Shown here: positions 57,784 to 64,000 of the stretch, one piece after another
How the letters are laid out: each line of letters begins with the position of its first letter
Position numbering within the stretch: the first letter of the stretch is position 1
NCBI RefSeq assembly: GCF_000743535.1
Contig: NZ_AVCJ01000001.1
Span: forward strand, 62,001 to 126,000
Direction: 5' to 3'
DNA: 64,000 nucleotides
From: Arenimonas donghaensis DSM 18148 = HO3-R19
GTDB lineage: Bacteria > Pseudomonadota > Gammaproteobacteria > Xanthomonadales > Xanthomonadaceae
The notes under the pieces: generated by a model
What the model saw: the letters and a program-made list of their open reading frames with translations, nothing else
The model's database searches: none
What the model was told of the DNA's origin: nothing
Translations under genes and position numbers: made by a program

Positions 57784-59340
57784 ATGACCACCGATGACGC
57801 CCTGGCCACCTGGCAGGCCGCCGAACAGCTGCGCGCGCGCGGCCAGGCGGTCCAGGCCGGCGAGGCCTACACCCGCCTGGCAACGCACCCGGACTGGGTC
57901 GCGCCGGCCCGCCTGCGGCTGGCCCAGGGCGCCCTGGACCGGGGCGACCTGCGCGAAGGCGTGGCCCAGGCGCTGCTGGCCCGCGACGCCGACGAGTCCG
58001 ACCCGGTGGTGCTCGAAGCCATCGTCGACCTGCTGTGCCAGGTTGGCGAACTCGAGGCCGCCCTGGCGTTGGCGCAGTCGCCGCCCCTGGTCGAGGCGCC
58101 GGACCCGGCGGTGCAGCTGGGGGTGGGCCAGCGCCTGCAGGCGCAGAGTTTCCCGGTGCAGGCCCAGGCCTTCCTGAAGCGGGCCCGCAAGCTGGGCGCG
58201 GACAGCCCGGAACTGCATTACCAGCAGGGCCTTTCGGCGCTGTACGCCGGCGAGCACGACGCCGCCGAAGCGGCCTTCGAAGCCTGCCTGGCGCGCCAGC
58301 CGCTGCACGGCGGCGCGCACCGGCAGCTGGCCAAGCTCTGCCGCGCCACGCCGGACAAGAACCATGTCTCGCGCCTGCGGGCCGCGCTGGCGGCGATGCC
58401 GGCCGACTACCCGGACGCACCGCCCCTGCACTACGCGCTGTTCAAGGAACTCGACGACCTCGGCGACATCGACGCCGCCTGGCAGGCGCTCGAGGCCGGC
58501 ATGCGTGCCCGCCGCCAACAGGTGGCCTTCGACCCGGCGCAGGAACAGGCCGTGTTCGACCGCCTGATGCAGGTGGACGGGCAGGGCGCCGCTGCCGTGG
58601 CCGACGACGGCCCCGCGCCGGTGTTCATCCTGGGCCAGCCGCGCTCGGGCACCACGCTGCTCGAACGCATCCTGGCCGGCGCCGACGACGTCGCCGACGC
58701 CGGCGAGCTGCGCGACTTCGGTTTCCAGGTGCGCTGGTGCTGCAACCGGATGGGGCGGCCCGGCCCGGACCTGGCCCTGCTGGAGGCGGCCGCGAACATC
58801 GATGAGGCCGAGCTGGGCCGGCGCTACCTGTCGCACACGCAATGGCACGCCGGCGGCAAACGCCTCTACACCGACAAGCTGCCGGCCAACTTCCTGTGGC
58901 TGGGCCACATCGCCCGGGCGCTGCCGCAGGCCAGGTTCCTGCATCTGGTGCGCGACCCGATGGACGTGGGCTTTTCCAACCTCAAGGAATTGTTCGCCGA
59001 CGCCTATCCGCACAGCTACGACCAGATCGAGATGGCCGGCCACCTGCGCCGCTACCAGGCCTTGATGGCGCACTGGCACGCGGCCTTCCCGGGCCGGATC
59101 CTGGACGTGCCCTACGATGCGCTGGTGACCGAAACCGAGGCGACGGCGCGTCGCGTCTTCGCTTTCCTGGATTTGCCCTGGCAGCCCGGCGCGGCCGACA
59201 TCGCCGGCCGCACCGGCGCCGTCGCCACCGCCAGCGCCGTGCAGCTGCGCGAACCGGTTCACGCCCGGTTCCTGGGCCAGTGGCGACGCTACGAAACCCG
59301 GCTGCAGCCGATGCAGCAAGCCCTTTCCCTTGAATCCTGA
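57784..59340 (+). CDS. TPR-repeat sulfotransferase
   Basis: This 518-residue protein has N-terminal TPR helices (about 1-270) and a C-terminal PAPS-dependent sulfotransferase domain. The 5'-phosphosulfate loop reads FILGQPRSGTTLLERIL (about 281-297) and the 3'-phosphate site FLHLVRDPMDVGFSN. Bacterial TPR-sulfotransferases may modify tyrosine, glycans or small molecules; the acceptor is unknown. The start is ATG 57784. The Sel1-repeat gene follows by 15 bp, suggesting an operon of repeat-scaffold proteins. Confidence 0.88.
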   Translation: MTTDDALATWQAAEQLRARGQAVQAGEAYTRLATHPDWVAPARLRLAQGALDRGDLREGVAQALLARDADESDPVVLEAIVDLLCQVGELEAALALAQSPPLVEAPDPAVQLGVGQRLQAQSFPVQAQAFLKRARKLGADSPELHYQQGLSALYAGEHDAAEAAFEACLARQPLHGGAHRQLAKLCRATPDKNHVSRLRAALAAMPADYPDAPPLHYALFKELDDLGDIDAAWQALEAGMRARRQQVAFDPAQEQAVFDRLMQVDGQGAAAVADDGPAPVFILGQPRSGTTLLERILAGADDVADAGELRDFGFQVRWCCNRMGRPGPDLALLEAAANIDEAELGRRYLSHTQWHAGGKRLYTDKLPANFLWLGHIARALPQARFLHLVRDPMDVGFSNLKELFADAYPHSYDQIEMAGHLRRYQALMAHWHAAFPGRILDVPYDALVTETEATARRVFAFLDLPWQPGAADIAGRTGAVATASAVQLREPVHARFLGQWRRYETRLQPMQQALSLES

Positions 59341-59355
59341 CCCACGGAATCCACC

Positions 59356-60075
59356 ATGCGCACCTTGCTCCTGCCCCTGCTGCTTTCCCTTGCCCTGACC
59401 GCGAACGCCGACGACGCGCCGGCCGGCGCCGCCGCGTTCAAGCAGGGCCAGTCGCTCTACGACAAGGGCAAGCAGGCCGAAGGCCTGGCCAAGCTCGAAG
59501 CCGCAGCCGAGGCCGGCCACGCCCCGGCCATGGCGATGCTGGGCTGGCTGTACATGAACACCGCCGAAGGCCTGCCCGAGCGCGACGTCGAACGCGGCCT
59601 CGCCTACTACCGCCAGGCCGCCGAAGCCGGCAATGCCGAAGCGGCCAACAACCTGGCCATCCATTACACCCACGCCATCGGCGTGCCCCTGGACAAGACC
59701 CTGGGCCTGCAGTGGTTCCTGCGCGCGGCGGCGCTGGGCCATGCCCCGGCGATGACCTCGATCGGCCTGTTCCACGAAACCGGCACCGTCGTGCCCGCCG
59801 ACCCGGCGCAGGCGCAGGACTGGTACCACAAGGCCGCCAAAGCCGGCGACGCCCAGGGCATGTACAACCTGGGCATGTTCCTGGCCCGTGGTGTCGCCGG
59901 CCCGGCCGACCCCGAGCGTGGCCGCAAGTGGCTGCAGGCGGCGGCCGACAAGGGCGAGCCGGCGGCGAAAGAAGCGCTGGCCAGGCTCGAGGCGGGCGAG
60001 CCGTTGGTGCCGGCCTCGGCCGACGCCGAGGGCGAGCCCGCGTCCGAAACTGGCCAGGACGCCGGTTCCGACTAA
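59356..60075 (+). CDS. Exported Sel1-like repeat protein
   Basis: This 239-residue protein has a signal peptide (MRTLLLPLLLSLALTANA) and about four to five Sel1-like repeats, for example GLAYYRQAAEAGNAEAANNL and AQDWYHKAAKAGDAQGMYNL, with the AxxGxxxAxxxLG spacing. A short acidic disordered tail follows. SLR proteins are scaffolds for protein complexes, often in the periplasm. Its target is unknown; it follows the sulfotransferase closely. Confidence 0.88.
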   Translation: MRTLLLPLLLSLALTANADDAPAGAAAFKQGQSLYDKGKQAEGLAKLEAAAEAGHAPAMAMLGWLYMNTAEGLPERDVERGLAYYRQAAEAGNAEAANNLAIHYTHAIGVPLDKTLGLQWFLRAAALGHAPAMTSIGLFHETGTVVPADPAQAQDWYHKAAKAGDAQGMYNLGMFLARGVAGPADPERGRKWLQAAADKGEPAAKEALARLEAGEPLVPASADAEGEPASETGQDAGSD

Positions 60076-60174
60076 GCCCGGGCGCGCCGGGGCGGCGCGG
60101 GGCGGGGGTTAGGGCGGACCATACGGTCGGCGCTACAATCGGGCGTATCCGTCTTTCGTTTGCGAGACCGCCCC

Positions 60175-63100
60175 ATGAGCACGCCCGCCAACCAGCTTCC
60201 CGACCGCGATCCCGAGCGCAGCCCGCTGCGTTTCGTCACCGCCGCCAGCCTGTTCGACGGCCACGACGCCGCGATCAACATCATGCGCCGGCTGATCCAG
60301 GCGCAAGGCGTGGAAGTGGTGCACCTGGGCCACAACCGCAGCGTCGAGGACGTGGTGCGGGCCGCCCTGCAGGAAGACGCCGACGGCATCGCGCTGTCGA
60401 GCTACCAGGGCGGCCACACCGAATACTTCAAGTACATGGTCGACATGCTGCGCGAGCGCGGCGCCGGCCACATCCGCGTGTTCGGCGGCGGCGGCGGCAC
60501 GATCACGCCCGAAGAAATCAGGGAGCTGCAGGACTACGGGGTCGAGCGCATCTACCACCCCAACGACGGCATGCAGATGGGCCTGGTGGCGATGATCGAA
60601 GACCTGGTGCGCCGGACCCGGGAAGCCAAGGACAAGCGGGCCAAGGGTGAGCCGGCCGACGGCAAGGGCAAGTCCGCCAAGGCCAGGAAGGACAACGGCA
60701 TCAGCCCGCGCGTGGACATCGACGACGAAATCGCCGTCGGCAAGATGCTCACCGCGCTGGAACAGGAAGCCATCGACGAATCCCAGCTGGCCTCGATGCG
60801 CAAGGAATGGCAGCTCGCCGGCGGCAAAACCCCGGTGGTCGGCCTGACCGGCACCGGCGGCGCCGGCAAGTCCAGCGTCACCGACGAGCTGATGAACCGG
60901 TTCCTGCAGCACTTCCCGGAGATGCGCATCGCGGTGATCTCGGTCGACCCGACCCGCCGCCGCACCGGTGGCGCGCTGCTGGGCGACCGCATCCGCATGA
61001 ACTCCCTGCGCAGCCCGCGCGTCTTCATGCGCTCCATGGCCACCCGCCGCCAGCACGTGGCCACCAATGCCGTGCTCAAGGACTGCGTGGCCTTCCTGCG
61101 CGCCCAAGGCTACGACCTGGTGATGGTGGAAACCGCCGGCATCGGCCAGTCCGACTCCGAGATCGTCGACCTGGTCGACTTCCCGGTGTACGTGATGACC
61201 AGCGACTTCGGCGCGCCCAGCCAGCTCGAGAAGATCGACATGCTCGACTTCGCCGAGCTGGTGGTGCTCAACAAGTTCGACAAGCGCGGCGCCGAAGACG
61301 CCCTGCGCGACGTGCGCAAGCAGTGGAAGCGCAACCGCGTCGCCTTCCAGATGAAGGACGAGGACGTGCCGGTCTACCCGACCATCGCGAGCCAGTTCAA
61401 CGACCCCGGCGTCACCTGGATGTTCGCCAACCTCTGCCGCCTCTTGAGGGAAAAGCTCGGGACTAAAGTCCCTCCCACAAAGGACGGCGACTCCCCTGTG
61501 GGAGGGACTTCAGTCCCGATAGGCTCCAGCCGCTGCGACTTCGCCCCCGAAGCCGACGTAGACGAAAAATCCCCACGCGCCACCGTCCTGATCCCCGGCA
61601 ACCGCACCCGCTACCTGGCCGAGATCGCCGAGCAGGGCCGCCAGGTCAACGCCAGCATCGAAAAGCAGGCCGAAGCCGCCGAGCGCGCCCAGCACTACTA
61701 CGAATCCCTGCGCGAACTGGGCGACCCGGACCTGCCCAAGCCGCTGGAACTGTTCGACCCGCACCACCTGGTGGTGCCCCAGCCGGGCAGCAGCGGCGCC
61801 CAGAAGGACGCCGCGCAGTGGCCCGACTGCGGCGAACGCCGCCAGGGCCTGCCGGACCGCCGCAAGATGGTGTTCCAGTGGGAGCGCCGCCAGGGCGCCG
61901 CCAGCGGCGACAACCCGAACGCGCCGCAGGTCAGCGTCGACCGCAGCCTGGTCACCCTGCGCCAGCGCTACAACGACGCGGTGAAGGCGCTGAGCGCCAA
62001 TTCGATCAACCTGCTGCGCGAATGGCCCGAGCGCCTGAAGTCGATCACCGAAGAGGTGACCGAATACACCGTGCGCGGCAAGGTCATCCGGGTCGAGAAC
62101 TACCGCGAGTCCCTGAGCCACCAGAAGATCCCGAAGATCGCCGGCCCGCAGTGGAAGAGCTGGGGCGAACTGCTGGTCTTCCTGGGCAAGGAAAACCTGC
62201 CCGGCCATTACCCCTACACCGGCGGCGTGTATCCGTATCGCCGCACCGGCGAAGACCCCATCCGCATGTTCGCGGGCGAGGGCACGCCCGAGCGCACCAA
62301 CCGCCGCTTCCATTACCTGAGCAAGGGCCAGCCGGCCGCGCGCCTTTCCACCGCTTTCGACTCGGTCACGCTGTACGGCGAAGACCCGGCCGAGCGCCCG
62401 GACATCTACGGCAAGATCGGCAACTCCGGCGTCTCCATCGCCACCCTGGACGACATGAAGAAGCTGTACTCGGGCTTCGACCTGTGCGCGCCGACCACCA
62501 GCGTGTCGATGACCATCAACGGCCCGGCGCCGATGATCCTGGCGATGTTCATGAACACCGCCATCGACCAGCAGGTCGAGAAGTACCTGCGCGAAGACCA
62601 GAAGCGCTGGGACGACGCCCACGCCAAGATCGAGAAGTTCTTCGAAGGCAAGAAGCGCCCCGAATACAGCGGCGAAGTGCCCGAGGGCAACGAAGGCCTG
62701 GGCCTGGGCCTGCTGGGCGTCACCGGCGACCAGCTGGTGGACGCGGAAACCTACGAGCGCATCAAGACCCAGACCCTGGCCACCGTGCGCGGCACCGTGC
62801 AGGCCGACATCCTGAAGGAAGACCAGGCGCAGAACACCTGCATCTTCAGCACCGAATTCGCCCTGCGCATGATGGGCGACATCCAGCAGTACTTCGTGGA
62901 CAACAAGGTCCGCAATTTCTACTCGGTGTCCATCAGCGGTTACCACATTGCCGAAGCCGGGGCGAACCCGATTTCGCAGCTGGCCTTCACGCTGAGCAAC
63001 GGTTTCACCATCGTCGAGTACTACCTGGCGCGCGGCATGCACATCGACGACTTCGCGCCCAACCTGAGCTTCTTCTTCAGCAACGGCATGGACCCGGAGT

Positions 63101-63918
63101 ACACCGTGATCGGCCGCGTCGCCCGCCGCATCTGGGCAAGGGCAATGCGCGAACGCTACGGCGCCAACGAGCGCAGCCAGATGCTGAAGTACCACATCCA
63201 GACTTCCGGCCGCAGCCTGCACGCCCAGGAAATCCAGTTCAACGACATCCGCACGACCCTGCAGGCCCTGTACGCGCTGTTCGACAACTGCAACAGCCTG
63301 CACACCAACGCCTACGACGAAGCCATCACCACGCCCACTGAAGAAAGCGTGCGCCGGGCCGTGGCCATCCAGATGATCATCAACAAGGAGCTGGGGCTGA
63401 ACTTCAACGAAAACCCCTGGCAGGGCAGCTTCGCCGTGGAGCAGCTGACCGACCTGGTGGAAGAGGCCGTCTACAAGGAGTTCGAAGCCCTAAGCGAGCG
63501 CGGCGGCGTACTGGGCGCCATGGACACCATGTACCAGCGCGGCAAGATCCAGGAAGAAAGCCTGTACTACGAGCACAAGAAACACGACGGCAGCCTGCCC
63601 CTGGTCGGCGTCAATACCTTCCTGCCCAAGGACCACGCCGGCGAGGTAATGACCGAGATCGAACTGATCCGCTCGACCCCGGAAGAGAAGGGCGCCCAGA
63701 TCGCCAATGTCCGGACCTTCCAGGCCGCGAGAAATTCTCTCAGTGCCCCCGCCACGGCGTCTTCCGGCGCGAAAAACCCCCTAAGCTACCTCCAGACCAC
63801 CGCCCGTGACCGAAAGAACATCTTCGCCGCGTTGATGGAAGCGGTGAAGACCCACAGCCTCGGACAGATCAGCCATGCGCTCTATGAGGTGGGTGGGGAG
63901 TATCGGCGGAATATGTAG
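60175..63918 (+). CDS. icmF: Fused isobutyryl-CoA mutase (IcmF)
   Basis: This 1247-residue fusion interconverts isobutyryl-CoA and n-butyryl-CoA with adenosylcobalamin; IcmF enzymes also act on isovaleryl/pivalyl-CoA. The order is a B12 domain (about 20-150, axial His30 in [12 protein letters not shown]), a MeaI-type G-protein chaperone (about 200-425, Walker [13 protein letters not shown] at 223-234, LNKFDKRG), and the mutase TIM barrel (about 590-1100). A REP pair is inserted in frame between G domain and mutase (residues about 428-449). ATG 60175 was preferred over an upstream TTG. It connects valine and leucine breakdown, matching the nearby leucine genes. Confidence 0.9.
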   Translation: MSTPANQLPDRDPERSPLRFVTAASLFDGHDAAINIMRRLIQAQGVEVVHLGHNRSVEDVVRAALQEDADGIALSSYQGGHTEYFKYMVDMLRERGAGHIRVFGGGGGTITPEEIRELQDYGVERIYHPNDGMQMGLVAMIEDLVRRTREAKDKRAKGEPADGKGKSAKARKDNGISPRVDIDDEIAVGKMLTALEQEAIDESQLASMRKEWQLAGGKTPVVGLTGTGGAGKSSVTDELMNRFLQHFPEMRIAVISVDPTRRRTGGALLGDRIRMNSLRSPRVFMRSMATRRQHVATNAVLKDCVAFLRAQGYDLVMVETAGIGQSDSEIVDLVDFPVYVMTSDFGAPSQLEKIDMLDFAELVVLNKFDKRGAEDALRDVRKQWKRNRVAFQMKDEDVPVYPTIASQFNDPGVTWMFANLCRLLREKLGTKVPPTKDGDSPVGGTSVPIGSSRCDFAPEADVDEKSPRATVLIPGNRTRYLAEIAEQGRQVNASIEKQAEAAERAQHYYESLRELGDPDLPKPLELFDPHHLVVPQPGSSGAQKDAAQWPDCGERRQGLPDRRKMVFQWERRQGAASGDNPNAPQVSVDRSLVTLRQRYNDAVKALSANSINLLREWPERLKSITEEVTEYTVRGKVIRVENYRESLSHQKIPKIAGPQWKSWGELLVFLGKENLPGHYPYTGGVYPYRRTGEDPIRMFAGEGTPERTNRRFHYLSKGQPAARLSTAFDSVTLYGEDPAERPDIYGKIGNSGVSIATLDDMKKLYSGFDLCAPTTSVSMTINGPAPMILAMFMNTAIDQQVEKYLREDQKRWDDAHAKIEKFFEGKKRPEYSGEVPEGNEGLGLGLLGVTGDQLVDAETYERIKTQTLATVRGTVQADILKEDQAQNTCIFSTEFALRMMGDIQQYFVDNKVRNFYSVSISGYHIAEAGANPISQLAFTLSNGFTIVEYYLARGMHIDDFAPNLSFFFSNGMDPEYTVIGRVARRIWARAMRERYGANERSQMLKYHIQTSGRSLHAQEIQFNDIRTTLQALYALFDNCNSLHTNAYDEAITTPTEESVRRAVAIQMIINKELGLNFNENPWQGSFAVEQLTDLVEEAVYKEFEALSERGGVLGAMDTMYQRGKIQEESLYYEHKKHDGSLPLVGVNTFLPKDHAGEVMTEIELIRSTPEEKGAQIANVRTFQAARNSLSAPATASSGAKNPLSYLQTTARDRKNIFAALMEAVKTHSLGQISHALYEVGGEYRRNM
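61457..61519. repeat. REP pair, variant A, inside the icmF coding sequence
   Basis: TCGGGACTAAAGTCCCTCCC (61457-61476) and TGTGGGAGGGACTTCAGTCC (61497-61516) form an inverted pair around 20 bases. The 63-bp block is exactly 21 codons, has no stop, and is translated as LGTKVPPT...VGGTSVPIG in the linker of IcmF. The left loop is TTTA, as in 33308-33362. Confidence 0.9.
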
Positions 63919-63948
63919 CTTAGCGTTCGACTGCAAGAAGAGGTTGAT

Positions 63949-64000
63949 GTGACTGAGAATCCAGCATTTCATCTCAATGTGGAAGTTGGACTCCAAGAGC
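63949..64000 (+). CDS. Possible start of a further gene (cut by window edge)
   Basis: A GTG at 63949 is preceded by GAAGAGG at a normal distance and opens a frame TENPAFHLNVEVGLQE that reaches the window end. Base composition from about 63920 drops to roughly even GC and AT, unlike the rest of the window, so an acquired gene may begin here. Only 17 codons are visible. Confidence 0.35.
   Translation, partial: MTENPAFHLNVEVGLQE

Noticed and set aside
57055-59829. Long minus-strand reading frame of over 900 codons
   Set aside because: It is a GC-driven shadow of the TPR-sulfotransferase and neighbouring genes and shows no family motif.
61510-63303. Long minus-strand frame opposite icmF
   Set aside because: Same third-position GC effect; the mutase motifs on the + strand are decisive.

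Overview
The window comes from a high-GC gammaproteobacterium that looks like a member of the Xanthomonadaceae/Lysobacterales; the genus cannot be read from the sequence. The strongest pointers are an arginine pathway that uses N-acetylornithine carbamoyltransferase plus acetylcitrulline deacetylase, a fused kinase/synthase ArgB, and a histidine operon headed by a TrpR-family repressor. No phage, CRISPR array or plasmid function was seen.

Layout. 1-691: the N-terminal half of cysS. 812-9116: a glycine-zipper protein, then a probable ribosome-mediated attenuator (leader peptide 1417-1521, terminator 1547-1580) ahead of argF'-argG-argE'-argB-GNAT-argC-argH, with most junctions overlapping. 9137-15094: a CPBP protease, a TMEM175-like channel, a DUF2339/DUF3999 membrane pair and tRNA-Pro. 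15224-18512: hisS and a histidine ammonia-lyase with an unusual insert. 18589-20400: a 7TMR-DISM diguanylate cyclase. 20482-27949: an operator-promoter, the TrpR-like regulator and hisGDCBHAFIE as one run. 27993-31436: a secreted phosphoesterase and the methionine-salvage genes mtnB-mtnD-mtnC. 31476-33303: a HiPIP gene with an FNR-type box, then rmuC. 33452-39039: three sodium-coupled transporters, a small zinc-ribbon membrane protein and a Nudix hydrolase. 39125-43150: an EF-P paralogue, a short-chain dehydrogenase and a PAS-GGDEF-EAL protein.

43265-56589 holds a nearly complete leucine degradation route on the minus strand: leucine dehydrogenase, isovaleryl-CoA dehydrogenase, both methylcrotonyl-CoA carboxylase subunits, methylglutaconyl-CoA hydratase, HMG-CoA lyase and a thiolase. 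It is interrupted by a Fur-box-controlled feoAB operon, a REP-associated tyrosine transposase (RAYT) and two Ala-rich lipoprotein genes. 57082-63918 carries an unrecognised protein, a TPR-sulfotransferase, a Sel1-repeat protein and a fused acyl-CoA mutase (IcmF type), which belongs with branched-chain acyl-CoA metabolism.

The most distinctive property is a family of REP palindromes: ten paired, single or chimeric intergenic copies, one pair in frame inside icmF, and a resident RAYT flanked by two pairs. Three hairpin variants differ only by compensatory changes around a TTCA loop. REPs supply stop codons to three genes, and two inverted REP-terminator composites bracket one small gene. Other regulatory signals are the argF' attenuator, a 24-bp palindrome over the his promoter, an FNR-type box at -41.5 of HiPIP and a Fur box on a perfect -10 for feoA. 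All functional calls rest on motif recognition by eye; no database search was run.
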